Assembly (NCBI GenBank): GCA_016432725.1
Contig: JACJDG010000003.1
Span: forward strand, 7,656,001 to 7,720,000
Reading direction: 5' to 3'
Length of the DNA: 64,000 bases
DNA from: Streptomyces sp. DHE7-1
Lineage (GTDB): Bacteria; Actinomycetota; Actinomycetes; Streptomycetales; Streptomycetaceae
A program made the position numbers and the translations under genes. Below the pieces are notes generated by a model. It saw only the letters and a list, made by a program, of their open reading frames with translations, was not told where the DNA came from and did no database searches. Below, piece by piece: positions 47,773 through 56,662 of the stretch (within the stretch, counting starts at the first letter, position 1; each line of letters starts with the position of its first letter).

Positions 47773-48354
47773 TCACAGACTCCGTACCACGCGGGCGGGG
47801 TTGCCCACGGCGACGACACTCGCGGGCACGTCCTTGGTGACCACGGCGCCGGCGCCGATGACGGAGTTGTCTCCGATGGTGACTCCGGGCAGGACGATGG
47901 CGCCGCCGCCGATCCACACGTTGTCGCCGATGGTGATCGGACGGGCGGCCTCCAGCTTGTCCCGCCGCGGCTGGGGCTCCAACGGATGTGTCGGGGTGAG
48001 CAGTTGGACGTTGGGCCCGATCTGACAGTCCTCGCCGATCGTGATGTCCGCGACGTCCAGCGCTGTGAGGTTGTAGTTGACGAAGGTGCGGGCCCCCACG
48101 GTGATGTTGCTGCCGTAGTCGACGTACAGGGGCGGCCGCAGATGGGCCTGCTCACCGAGGAATCCGAGCAGTTCACGCAGCACAGGCCGCGCGGCGTCGG
48201 AGTCCTCGGCGTAGGCGGCCTGGTAGCGGGCGGCCAACCGGACGGCTCGCTGCTGACGGCGGCTGATCTCGGGGTCGTCGGCGATGTAGAGATCACCCGC
48301 TTGCATGCGCTCCAGGTTCGTGCGGGGGTCCTGGGCGAAGTGGTCCGTCTGCAT
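47773..48354 (-). CDS. Maltose/galactoside O-acetyltransferase (LbH family)
   Basis: A 193-residue left-handed beta-helix acetyltransferase that transfers acetyl from acetyl-CoA to sugar hydroxyls. The N-terminal Mac domain (about 5-60) precedes hexapeptide repeats (ITIGDNVWIGGGAIVLPGVT region) and the catalytic-type His in TPTHPLEPQ. ATG 48354 is taken because TAGGGT lies seven bases upstream; a GTG at 48363 is also in frame. It is co-transcribed with the TetR gene. Confidence 0.9.
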   Translation of the reverse strand: MQTDHFAQDPRTNLERMQAGDLYIADDPEISRRQQRAVRLAARYQAAYAEDSDAARPVLRELLGFLGEQAHLRPPLYVDYGSNITVGARTFVNYNLTALDVADITIGEDCQIGPNVQLLTPTHPLEPQPRRDKLEAARPITIGDNVWIGGGAIVLPGVTIGDNSVIGAGAVVTKDVPASVVAVGNPARVVRSL

Positions 48355-48361
48355 GTACGCC

Positions 48362-48389
48362 ACCCTAGCCCGAGAGCGTACGAACGTAC
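48362..48389 (-). promoter_or_regulatory. Leaderless promoter with GTACGAACGTAC palindrome
   Basis: A -10 TAGGGT (48362-48367) precedes the acetyltransferase start. The 12-bp inverted repeat GTACG-AA-CGTAC (48378-48389) covers the spacer to -35 region, a fitting site for the TetR encoded in the operon. Confidence 0.6.
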
Positions 48390-48501
48390 ACTCGCGCTGT
48401 CGTCAGGGGGTCCCGTTCCGGCGCGGAGCCGCGACACGTGCACGGCGTGTGACCTCCGGCGTGGTCCGAACGTGGCCGAAACCGTTGACTCGGCGGACGC
48501 C

Positions 48502-48957
48502 TCAGCAAGCCCTGGTCGTTCGTTTCGTGTCGAATGCCTGGGCGACGGCGAGACTGTCCTCGTAGACGTGGTGCCGCGTGACAAGGCCGTCTTCCACGGT
48601 GAGGTGCAGAGCAAATCGCGCGCAGTAGGCGCGCCCGGTGGAGCGGGCCGTCTGACGGATCTCGCCGATCACGACCGCGTCGCGGCCGTCGACGAGGATG
48701 CGCTCGATCTCGGTCGATGCCTGCTCGGGCACATGGTGCTCGGCGAGCTCGCGGTAGTGGGCGGCGGCATCGGCACGGGTGGACCGGTGCCGGATCCATG
48801 GAGTGGCGGCCCGGCCGTGCTCGGCCTCCGGCCAGTCCAGCTTCCAGTCGCCCTGCTCGGCGTACATCTCGGCGATGCTTTCGGGGTCACCCCCGCCGAT
48901 CCGGCGCAGCAGCTCGTCCACGACGGCACGAGTGGTCGCAGACGCGGCCATGGGCAT
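48502..48957 (-). CDS. SnoaL/NTF2-like protein
   Basis: A 151-residue single-domain NTF2-fold protein (DELLRRIGGGDPESIAEMYA, then WKLDWPEAEHG and a FALHLTVEDGLVTRHHVYED ending). Such proteins are small-molecule-binding cups; some are polyketide cyclases or epoxide hydrolases, many are undefined. ATG 48957 has GGAG at 9 bp. It stands alone on the minus strand. Confidence 0.8.
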   Translation of the reverse strand: MPMAASATTRAVVDELLRRIGGGDPESIAEMYAEQGDWKLDWPEAEHGRAATPWIRHRSTRADAAAHYRELAEHHVPEQASTEIERILVDGRDAVVIGEIRQTARSTGRAYCARFALHLTVEDGLVTRHHVYEDSLAVAQAFDTKRTTRAC

Positions 48958-49178
48958 GACTCATCACTCCGATCCGGCCTCCGCGTCCGCCTGACGCGGC
49001 GAGACCGGCATTCTCGCCAGCGCCGACGGAACGGCGCCATTACCTCCGAGGTAACGGATGCGGTCGTCCGCCCGTGCGTCCCGCGTACGTCCTCGCGCGT
49101 CGTGCCACCGGGCTCGCACCCACCACCCGCTTCCGGCGTGAGCGATGAGTTCGGGCGACGGATCAGGTCCGCACCGGC

Positions 49179-49484
49179 ATGACTCGAATCATCGCCGACA
49201 TCTCGGTCTCTCTCGACGGCTTCGTCACCGGGCCCGATCCCGGCCCGGACAACGGTCTCGGCACCGGTGGCGAGGCCCTGCACACGTGGGCGTTCTCCGA
49301 CGATCCCGACGACCGGCGGATCCTGCGCGACGGGACCGCCCGCTCGGGCGCCGTCGTCCTCGGCCGCCACCTCTTCGACATCGTCGACGGCCCGAAAGGC
49401 TGGGCCGGCCGGCAGGCGGCACGCACGTCGGTGGCTGACAGGACTCGCACGCTCGGATCTACGGTTGACCTCAACCAAGCTTGA
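49179..49484 (+). pseudogene. Truncated dihydrofolate reductase/RibD-C family protein
   Basis: The first 77 residues (MTRIIADISVSLDGFVTGPD, VVLGRHLFDIVDGPKGW) are a good match to the N-terminal half of the deaminase-reductase family, normally about 190 residues. At about 49405 homology stops abruptly and the frame runs 24 unrelated codons to a stop inside the next promoter. No shifted frame recovers the missing half, so this is a real truncation. Confidence 0.75.
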
Positions 49485-49495
49485 GCTCTTAGGTT
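49465..49495 (+). promoter_or_regulatory. MerR/SoxR-type promoter (19-bp spacer, CCTCAA-N6-TTGAGC)
   Basis: TTGACC (49465-49470) and TAGGTT (49490-49495) are 19 bp apart, the over-long spacer typical of MerR-family activation. A SoxR-like dyad CCTCAA-N6-TTGAGC lies between them. It drives the VOC gene. No MerR gene lies nearby. Confidence 0.75.
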
Positions 49496-49545
49496 TTCTG
49501 CAGAGCCGCGGGAACGACCGGCGGTGCCTATCGAGGGAGTTCGCC

Positions 49546-50031
49546 GTGACCGGAGACTCGACCCAGACCGAGATCCCCAGCCGCTACCGCTATGCCGTGA
49601 TCCCGCACATCATGGTCGACGACGCCGCAGCGGCGATCGATTTCTACCAGCGGGCCTTCGGCGCCCGTGAGGACATCAGGATCGACGCTCCGGGCGGCGG
49701 GATTCTGCACGCCGAGATCACCATTGGACGGTCGACCCTGATGCTGGGCGACGCCGGCACGGGCGAGGCGGAGGCCGCCGCCTTCGCCTCGCCGGCCTCC
49801 CTCGGCGGAGGCACGTCCGTCGCACTGCACGTATTCGTGCCCGACGTCGACCGCCTGGCGGAGCGCGCGGAAGCCGCCGGCGCCGAGATCATCCAGCCGC
49901 CCAAGGACATGTTCCACGGTGACCGCACCGCCATCCTCAAGGACCCTTGCGGTCACATGTGGGTGTTCCTGACCCACGTGGCTGACCTGTCCCAGGAGGA
50001 ACTGCAGCGCCGCTTGGCCGCCGCCGGGTGA
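49546..50031 (+). CDS. VOC-family glyoxalase/bleomycin-resistance-type protein (PhnB-like)
   Basis: A 161-residue vicinal-oxygen-chelate protein with paired beta-alpha-beta-beta-beta modules (YAVIPHIMVDDAAAAIDFYQ at the start, and DPCGHMWVF near the end with a metal-type His). It may isomerise, cleave or simply sequester small molecules. GTG 49546 has GAGGGAG at 6 bp. Control by a MerR/SoxR-type promoter suggests induction by redox-cycling or electrophilic compounds. Confidence 0.85.
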   Translation: MTGDSTQTEIPSRYRYAVIPHIMVDDAAAAIDFYQRAFGAREDIRIDAPGGGILHAEITIGRSTLMLGDAGTGEAEAAAFASPASLGGGTSVALHVFVPDVDRLAERAEAAGAEIIQPPKDMFHGDRTAILKDPCGHMWVFLTHVADLSQEELQRRLAAAG

Positions 50032-50095
50032 TCGAAAGCGGGGGATGAACGGGTGAATTCCGCCTGCGAGGCCCTGCTGAAGGTTGCTCCGAAGT

Positions 50096-50620
50096 TCAGA
50101 CCGCGCTGCTGCCTTCGGAGGCCTCTGCGTTCAGCTCGTCGAAGAACCGATCGATGACGTCACTGTCGTTGGCGAATTCGCTCAGGGACTCACCGACGAT
50201 TCGGCCGGCAAGCTCCACGGCGAGATACGTGACGCTGTCGTTCAAAGCGGATGCGGCCAGGGTTCGGTCCACCTCCAGCCGAGAATGCGCGTCCGCCACC
50301 AGAGCGGCCTTCTGCTGCTGCCCCTCTTCTCGAGCGGCGGCGATGATCTCGGCACCCTCCTCACGAGCCCTCTGGCGAGCAGTGGCAAGCTCTCGGTGGG
50401 CCTTGGCGAGTTGCGCCTTGTACTCGGTATGGATGCCGTCGGCTTCAAGCCGGGTGGCCGCGGCGCGGTCCCTGGTACCGACGATGGCGTCCTCACGGTC
50501 CACGAGGACGCGCCGGATGCGTGGAAGAAGCATCCCTGCAAACACGCCAAAGACGATGCCGAAGCAGACAAAGGCAAGGATGAGTTGGTCAACGCGAGGC
50601 TCAAGGGGTCCCAGGTTCAC
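50096..50620 (-). CDS. Orphan F0F1 ATP synthase subunit b paralogue
   Basis: A 174-residue AtpF homologue. One N-terminal membrane helix (LILAFVCFGIVFGVFAGMLLP region) is followed by a long amphipathic coiled coil (AQLAKAHRELATARQRAREE) and a C-terminal VGESL...IDRFFDEL that matches the delta-binding end of true b subunits. GTG 50620 aligns with the family start; the open frame extends to 50701. No other atp gene is present, so this is a stand-alone second copy. It may replace AtpF under some condition or anchor something else. Confidence 0.8.
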   Translation of the reverse strand: MNLGPLEPRVDQLILAFVCFGIVFGVFAGMLLPRIRRVLVDREDAIVGTRDRAAATRLEADGIHTEYKAQLAKAHRELATARQRAREEGAEIIAAAREEGQQQKAALVADAHSRLEVDRTLAASALNDSVTYLAVELAGRIVGESLSEFANDSDVIDRFFDELNAEASEGSSAV

Positions 50621-50741
50621 TACTGAAGCGTACAAGACCACTGACCTCAAAAGGGCGAGGGGTGCCACAAATGGTGTGCTGAGAAGTCGAGTTGTAGCCA
50701 TTTCCGATCGTGGATCTTGAACTGGTCAGTGATCACGTGTC

Positions 50742-50930
50742 GTGGTGCCAGGAGATCCCAAAGACGCCGCGACGGAAGATCCCGTGGCGGTGTTGCCGGA
50801 GGCGGAGAACGGACGCGTGTGGGACCGCTTCCACGCGATATTCGACTTCCGGTGGAGTGCCGGTTCCTCGGATTGGCGGGCCATAAAGGAGTCCTCCGCA
50901 TCGGCGAACTGGAGGACCGGTGGTTCAGCC
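50742..50930 (+). pseudogene. Possible DUF2716 gene fragment
   Basis: The frame reads VWDRFHAIFDFRWSAGSSDW and RAIKE, which resembles the start of DUF2716 proteins, then loses sense with no continuation. It is probably a scrap left by rearrangement; weak evidence. Confidence 0.3.
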
Positions 50931-50964
50931 AGGGCGCGCCGCCCGGCGGCAGGAGCCGCTCCCG

Positions 50965-53859
50965 TCAGCACGGCCGGCGGTAGGGCACTTTGCCGAGGTA
51001 GTGGCGCCATTGCTCGCGGGTGAGAGGTTGGCCCGCGTACGTGCACGCATGGGTGAGGAGCTGGTCGAAGTCGGCCGGCAGCGCGTGGGCGGTCCCGTCG
51101 AACACACCGGTGACCACCTGCTCGCCGTCCGGGGTGAACCTGAGTCCCAGCACCGCAGTGGTGAATCCCGTGAGGACGGCCTCCCGTCGGACCCGTCCCG
51201 GTGGAGACACTCGCCAGAACCGGGCGGTGCGGTCGTCACTCCCCGCCGTCAGCAGGCGGCCGTCGGGGCTGAACCCGACGCTGCCGACCACGTCGGTGGG
51301 CCCGTCCAGCGCGGTGAGCAGCACCGGGCGGTGTACCCCCGCCACGCGCCACAGTTTCACCGGTCGGTCCCCGCCGCCGGACGTGGCGAGGACACCGGTG
51401 CGCGGGTTGAAGGCGACGGAGAGAGCGGTCACGCTGTGCGCCCGCCAGTCGGCGCGCTCCACGGGGTGGGCGGGAGATGTGGTGTCCCAGAGGATGACGC
51501 GCTCGTCACCGCCTCCCGCGCTCGCCAGCAGTCGTCCGTCCGCGCTGAAGGCCACGGACCGGACTTCGTCGTGATGGCCGCGCAGACTGACGCCGCGAAC
51601 GGGTCGGCTGACGGACCGGGTGTTCCAGAGCACCACGTCGCCGTCACTGCCGGCGCTGACGAGGGTGTCTCCGGAAGGGCTGAAGGCCAGTGCGCGCACC
51701 GTCCTCGTGTGCGTCTCGAGGGTGGCGAGCCGGTGCGGCCTGTGGGGGTCGGCGATGTCCCACAGGTTCAGGGCTCCGTCGGCCCCCGCGCTGGCCAGTA
51801 CGGGGCGGCGCGGGTGCATGGCGACCGCGTAGACGGCGTCCTTGTGGCCGGTGAGCACGGCTGTCCGGTGCGGGTGGCGTGGGGCGCGCAAGTCCCACAG
51901 GCGCACCGTGCGGTCCCGACTCGCCGTCGCCAGGAGGCTGCCGTTCGGGCTGACGTCCATGGCGTACATCTCGGCCCGGTGCGCGGTCCACGTGGACATC
52001 AGCGTGCTGAGGAGCGCGTCGCGGCTGTGCCGGCTGGGCCGCAGCCGGTGGGCGGCCAGGGCGATCTGGGTGGCGAGGCCCGGTGACCGGTGCGACAGCG
52101 CGGTGGCCGCCGTGCTCGCGTTGTGTGCGACTGCCTCGTCGCGCTGGGCCGTGACCTCGCGGTCGGCGTGCACGGCGAGGACGGAGGTGGCCAGGGAGAT
52201 GACGAGCAGCACCGCCGACGCGGCGATCAGCAGACGGCGTCGGCGCCTGCGCCGGGCCGCAGCGGCCCGGTCCGCGCTCTCCGCTGCCAGACTCGCAGCG
52301 AGGAACTCCCTCTCGCGCGCGGTGAGGCCCGCGTCCTCGGCCCGGGCCAGCGGGCGAACCGCTTCCAGTCGAGTGCCTCGCAGCAGGGCCCCCGGATCCC
52401 GTTCCAGATGCGCCCAGGTCGCGGCCGCTTCCGTCAGCTGCCGCCGGGTGCGCAGCAGCTCGCGGTCCTCCGCCAGCCATCCACGGAGTCGTGGCCACCA
52501 GCGGATGAGTGCCTCATGCGTCAGATCCAGGTGCTCGCCGTCCAGGGTGATCAGCCGTTCGGCGGCTGCCCGATCGACGACGGCCGTGGTGTCCGGATCG
52601 GAGGACAACTCGCCGCGTCCGATGCGGCGCTTGCTGTACTCGAAGCCCTCTCCGACGGCGACGAGCCGCAGGAAGAGGTGCCGGGCCGCTTCCTTCTGCC
52701 GGGCGCTGAGCGCCTGGTGGAAGCGTTCGGCGGTGCGCGTCAGGGCATGCTCGATGGATCCCGCACTTCGGCAGGCCTCCATCGTCAGCAGTGTGCCCCG
52801 GCGGTGCCTCCACGTCTCCCGGAGCGCGTGGGAGAGCAGCGGGAGCATTCCTGCGCTGTCCTGGGCCTGGGCGATCAGGTAGGCCAGCAATCGCCCTTCG
52901 ACTCGGCTTCCGACCGCCTCCGCGGGACGGCAGATGGCACGGTGCAGTTCCTCGGAGTCCATGGGACCGAGCGTCACCATCGCCGCGTCCAGCGCTCTGG
53001 CGAGGTCGACGTGGGCGATGCAGTGGGCGTAGAAGTCCGCCCGGACTCCCAGCACGATGCGGCACACGCTGTTCTCGGCCCGGGCGGCCAGGAGGAGGGC
53101 GTCGATGAAGCGGTCGCGTTCCTCGCGGCGGGAGCAGAGCGTGAAGACCTCCTCGAACTGGTCGACGACGAGGATCACTTCGTCCCGTCCGGGCGTCTCG
53201 GCGGCGATCTGGCGGAGCAGGAGGTGCAGGTTCCCGGGGTCCGCCCGCAAGTCCTCCAGCAGCCGGCCCGGCGTGCCGGCGCCATGGCCCGCCAGACGCA
53301 CCGCCAGTTCCTCCAGCGGCCGGACGCCCGGGGTGAGCGTGAGGACGGTCCGGTCCTCGGCTCGCAAGTACGGTGACAGCCCCGCGTGCAGCACCGATGA
53401 CTTACCGGCTCCCGAAGCGCCGAAGAGGGCGATGAACCGTTGGTCCGTGAGCCGCCTGCGCAGCTGCTCGACCACGCGTTCGCGCCCGAAGAAGAACCGG
53501 CTGTGCCGTGAGCCGAAGGAGGCCAGCCCCGGATAGGGCGAGTCGTCCTGATCCGGTGGCGGAGCGGTCTCGTCCGCCGGGCCCTCCGCGAGAGCGACGG
53601 CGGCGGCCGTGGTGTGCCAGAGGGTCTCCCACCGCTCCACGTCGCCGCCGCAGGCACTGACGTACCCCCGGGTCACCTCCAGGGACGGCAGTCTCCGGCC
53701 CGCGGCGGCACTCGACAGAGTCGCCACCGAATAGTGCGCCCGTCCGGCGAGGTCGCGGTAGGAGGGCCCGCCCGCCGCCCGGCGAAGTTCCCGCAGTTCC
53801 GCGGCGAACCGCACCACCGGGCCGTCGCCCTCGGGAAGCGGTGACTCCTTGCGTGGCAT
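50965..53859 (-). CDS. XRE-STAND (nSTAND1) ATPase with WD40 beta-propeller
   Basis: A 964-residue intact protein. It has an N-terminal HTH (about 15-75; GPSYRDLAGRAHYSVATLSS), an nSTAND1 ATPase (P-loop GASGAGKSS at 147-155, Walker B ILVVDQFEEV near 230), and a basic anchor with one membrane helix (RRRRLLIAASAVLLVISLAT, about 545-565). About seven WD40 repeats follow (HKDAVYAVAMHP, WDIADP, and similar), ending in a short C-terminal helix. STAND proteins are ligand-gated switches. The membrane segment between ATPase and propeller puts the WD40 domain on the other side. ATG 53859 has GGGGGA upstream. Confidence 0.88.
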   Translation of the reverse strand: MPRKESPLPEGDGPVVRFAAELRELRRAAGGPSYRDLAGRAHYSVATLSSAAAGRRLPSLEVTRGYVSACGGDVERWETLWHTTAAAVALAEGPADETAPPPDQDDSPYPGLASFGSRHSRFFFGRERVVEQLRRRLTDQRFIALFGASGAGKSSVLHAGLSPYLRAEDRTVLTLTPGVRPLEELAVRLAGHGAGTPGRLLEDLRADPGNLHLLLRQIAAETPGRDEVILVVDQFEEVFTLCSRREERDRFIDALLLAARAENSVCRIVLGVRADFYAHCIAHVDLARALDAAMVTLGPMDSEELHRAICRPAEAVGSRVEGRLLAYLIAQAQDSAGMLPLLSHALRETWRHRRGTLLTMEACRSAGSIEHALTRTAERFHQALSARQKEAARHLFLRLVAVGEGFEYSKRRIGRGELSSDPDTTAVVDRAAAERLITLDGEHLDLTHEALIRWWPRLRGWLAEDRELLRTRRQLTEAAATWAHLERDPGALLRGTRLEAVRPLARAEDAGLTAREREFLAASLAAESADRAAAARRRRRRRLLIAASAVLLVISLATSVLAVHADREVTAQRDEAVAHNASTAATALSHRSPGLATQIALAAHRLRPSRHSRDALLSTLMSTWTAHRAEMYAMDVSPNGSLLATASRDRTVRLWDLRAPRHPHRTAVLTGHKDAVYAVAMHPRRPVLASAGADGALNLWDIADPHRPHRLATLETHTRTVRALAFSPSGDTLVSAGSDGDVVLWNTRSVSRPVRGVSLRGHHDEVRSVAFSADGRLLASAGGGDERVILWDTTSPAHPVERADWRAHSVTALSVAFNPRTGVLATSGGGDRPVKLWRVAGVHRPVLLTALDGPTDVVGSVGFSPDGRLLTAGSDDRTARFWRVSPPGRVRREAVLTGFTTAVLGLRFTPDGEQVVTGVFDGTAHALPADFDQLLTHACTYAGQPLTREQWRHYLGKVPYRRPC

Positions 53860-54119
53860 GTTTCCCCCGATCCACCTGTTCCGCGACAAGTGTCGTGGCC
53901 GGTGGAGGTCACCGGCGCCGGGGCGACGACTTTCGGCCCGTTCGCCACCGTCCGGCTCGGCGGTGCTCAGCTCCTCGGTCGGCCGGGCGGGGACGTGATG
54001 TTCCGAGATTGATTGTTCATCGCTCCCGTCCGGACACCGAACAAAGAACTCGGGCTATCCCTGAGCCGAGACCCCAAGGACGGCCCTGGGGTCCGCGACA
54101 CCCTCACACAGGAGGCTCG

Positions 54120-54539
54120 ATGCGTTCGGTACTCGTCACGGCGGCGGTGTTCGGCCTGGTCGTAGCAAGCGGCGCGGCGTCCGGCGCCGCGGAGGCGGCT
54201 CAGCCGTCCAGCGCGGGCTGGACCTGCGCGAAGGAAGTGTGTCTTCGTGTGGGCAGCCAGGCGCAGCTGAAGGATGCGCGCGGATGCAACCACAAGGTCT
54301 GCGTCAGCGTGACCGGCAACGCGTCGGGCTACACGACCCGGGGCAGCTACAGCGGTACGAACCGGTTCTACGGTCACATCAACGTGTGGGGCCCCAACAT
54401 GAGGGTCAACGGCCAGGACAGCGCCTATCCCGGCGTGGTCGGGTCCGGCAGGGGGACCGGCCAGACCTGCGCCGAGGGATGGGAGCTGTCCGGCGGCACC
54501 TACACCTCCGTCGGGCTGCCCTGCAAGGACGTCAGCTGA
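54120..54539 (+). CDS. Small secreted cysteine-rich protein
   Basis: A 139-residue exported protein with a signal peptide cut near AAEAA-QPS. The mature part of about 110 residues contains six cysteines and ends LPCKDVS; the HINVWGPN segment suggests a beta sandwich. ATG 54120 has AGGAGG at 5 bp. No family is recognised. It lies divergent from the STAND-WD40 gene. Confidence 0.75.
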   Translation: MRSVLVTAAVFGLVVASGAASGAAEAAQPSSAGWTCAKEVCLRVGSQAQLKDARGCNHKVCVSVTGNASGYTTRGSYSGTNRFYGHINVWGPNMRVNGQDSAYPGVVGSGRGTGQTCAEGWELSGGTYTSVGLPCKDVS

Positions 54540-54788
54540 CACCCACGGACGGGCACCGGGGACGAGCTGAAGTGGTGACCGGTGCCCGGCGGAGATCCGC
54601 CACCGGGAGACCCGGGGCGTGCCTGACCTCGGCCGGAAACAACCGGTCGCGCTGATCGAGAGCCCGTGCGCCGAACGGCTGACGGCCCGGGAGCGCCGCC
54701 CCTGCCGCGGCGCCCTCGGAGGCCGTCAGCCGGCCGCCGGCGCACCCCTCCTCGACTCTTTCCCCGGCCACAGCACGAATGAGGTCCC

Positions 54789-55783
54789 ATGCTCCGCATC
54801 CATTTCACCCCCGCGACTTGCAGAGCGTCCGAATTTCGCGCCTACCCCAGCCATTGTGGGAACTCGTCTGTGCGACGTGCCGATACGTCACACAGCAGGG
54901 GCCGCTCGAATTCGGTGCATGGCGCCGTTCGGCGCGTGAGCGGTTGGCCGGGGATCCGGTCGCGAACCGTGCCGTGTCCACGCTGCAGACACTCGTTCCG
55001 CCGGTCGGGTACATCCCGGACTTCCTCACTCCCGCTGTTCCTGAGGGAGGCCTGAGCGGGGCCCTGGAGGAGGTACGGGCCACCCCACCCGACCGGCTGC
55101 GCCACGACCTGGCCAGACTTCGGACGACCACGCCGCTCCCTTCCTGGGTTACAGGGCTCGGCCGGCCGGGAGGACGCGGTCTGCGTTCTCTCACCAAGGT
55201 CCTGGAGGTCTCCAGCAGAGCCCTGCTCGAACCGCGCTGGGATCACATCCGGCAGGCCGTCAGCGAGGAGCTCGACACGCGTTCCCGTGTCCTGCTCGAC
55301 GGTGGCGTGCTCGCCCTGCTGGAGAGTCTGTACCCGTTCGCCCAGTGGCGCCCGCCCGTACTGGAAGTGGACTATCCCGCCCACCGGGACCTCCACTTGG
55401 AAGGCCGCGGACTGCTTCTCATCCCCTCCTATTTCTGCTGGCGCAGACCGACGGCCCTCGCCGATCCCGCCCTCGGCCCCGTGCTCGTCTTCCCGGTCAC
55501 GGCACGGCCGCTCGACGTCAGCCCCGAGAAAGACAACCGACTCGACCGCCTGCTGGGCCGCACCAGGGCGTCCGTTCTCGTCGAGGTCGCCCGCGGACGG
55601 CCCCGGAGCACCTCCGAAGTCGCCACAGCCGTCGGCATCGCGCCGGCGAGCGCGAGCTACCAGTTGACCGTCCTGCGCGACGGCGGACTGGTGACAAGCC
55701 GCCGAGAGGGACAGCACGTGCGGCACGCGGCGACGCAGCTCGGCCACCGTCTCCTCGAGGGAGATCGAGCAAGGCTGCACTAG
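54789..55783 (+). CDS. ArsR-like winged-helix regulator with large N-terminal domain (one N-terminal frameshift)
   Basis: A regulator of about 331 residues. ATG 54789 begins MLRIHFTP, then the C5 run 54808-54812 lacks one base and the main frame continues RDLQSVRISRLPQPLWELVC, the usual opening of this family. About 240 residues of a ligand or DUF5937-like domain lead to a C-terminal winged helix (STSEVATAVGIAPASASYQL, then VTSRREGQHVRH). It binds DNA as an ArsR-type repressor, with unknown signal. A start at 54779 in the main frame is an artefact of the indel. Confidence 0.8.
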
Positions 55784-55947
55784 GCGATTTCGTTCGGCAC
55801 ACCGCCACTGCTTCAGGCCCACATCCGAAGCCGGTCGCGGACGCTACAGCCAGTGGTCCCACTCCTCCGGCGGTCGTACCGGAACGGCGGCAGTTGGTAC
55901 CGCCGACCGCCATGGAGCCGAGCGGAGTGGTTGCGTACATTCACCCG

Positions 55948-56421
55948 GTGACCTACGACATCATGCTCGTGCGGGTGCAGCCGGGCCTGACGCTTCATGA
56001 AACGCTCGACCGCCTCAACGCCGGCTTCGACCCCGATGCCGACCCGCCGCCGCTCCGGCTCACCGGCGCGCAACGGAACGAGTGGGCCCGGATCCTCGGA
56101 CGAGTCTCGCGGGACGTCGGGGCTGTCGAGTCCGAGGAGTACCTGTACAGCCTCACCCTTCAGACCGTTGGTCCGCCCGGTCGCGTGCAGCTCGACTACT
56201 GCGGGGACACAGCCCATATCGAGGTCGCCTATCGACACTCGGGTGAGGCAGCGCTGGAAGTGATGCGGCTCGCCTATCGCATCGCTCGCATCGTCGAGGA
56301 CGAGAGCGGCTTGACCGGCCACGACTTCGAGGTGGGCCAGCCCACCCGAACCGGTGACCCGGTCAAAGCCGCCGCCCGGCTGAGCGGTGTCTCCGACTGG
56401 GCACAGCATCACCTGAGCTAG
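55948..56421 (+). CDS. Hypothetical protein
   Basis: A 157-residue soluble protein, not recognised. GTG 55948 is preferred because TACATT (55936-55941) is six bases upstream, a leaderless signature; an ATG at 55912 is also in frame. The sequence has an alpha/beta character with a WARILGRVSRDVG segment and a helical C-terminus. Confidence 0.55.
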   Translation: MTYDIMLVRVQPGLTLHETLDRLNAGFDPDADPPPLRLTGAQRNEWARILGRVSRDVGAVESEEYLYSLTLQTVGPPGRVQLDYCGDTAHIEVAYRHSGEAALEVMRLAYRIARIVEDESGLTGHDFEVGQPTRTGDPVKAAARLSGVSDWAQHHLS

Positions 56422-56662
56422 TGGATCACCGCGGACCGGCGTCGAGGAACACGCAGGCCGGCCATGACGCCCGTGAAGGCGAGTGCGTCACGGCGCCTGT
56501 TGGGCGGTGAGGACGAACTCCATCGACAGGCAACGGCCGTCGACTCCAAGCCGGCCCTCCGTGTCCGGCCGCGCTCCTGCCCGCGTCGGCCGCCGCGGCC
56601 TCGCGCGTCGCCAGGAACGCCCAAGGCCGCACCACAGGCAACTCGGCAGGAGGGGCGGGCGG

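Noticed and set aside
47205..48614. 469-residue fusion of acetyltransferase region and TetR
   Set aside because: The N-terminal part is an out-of-frame reading of the acetyltransferase gene; TetR starts cleanly at 47762.
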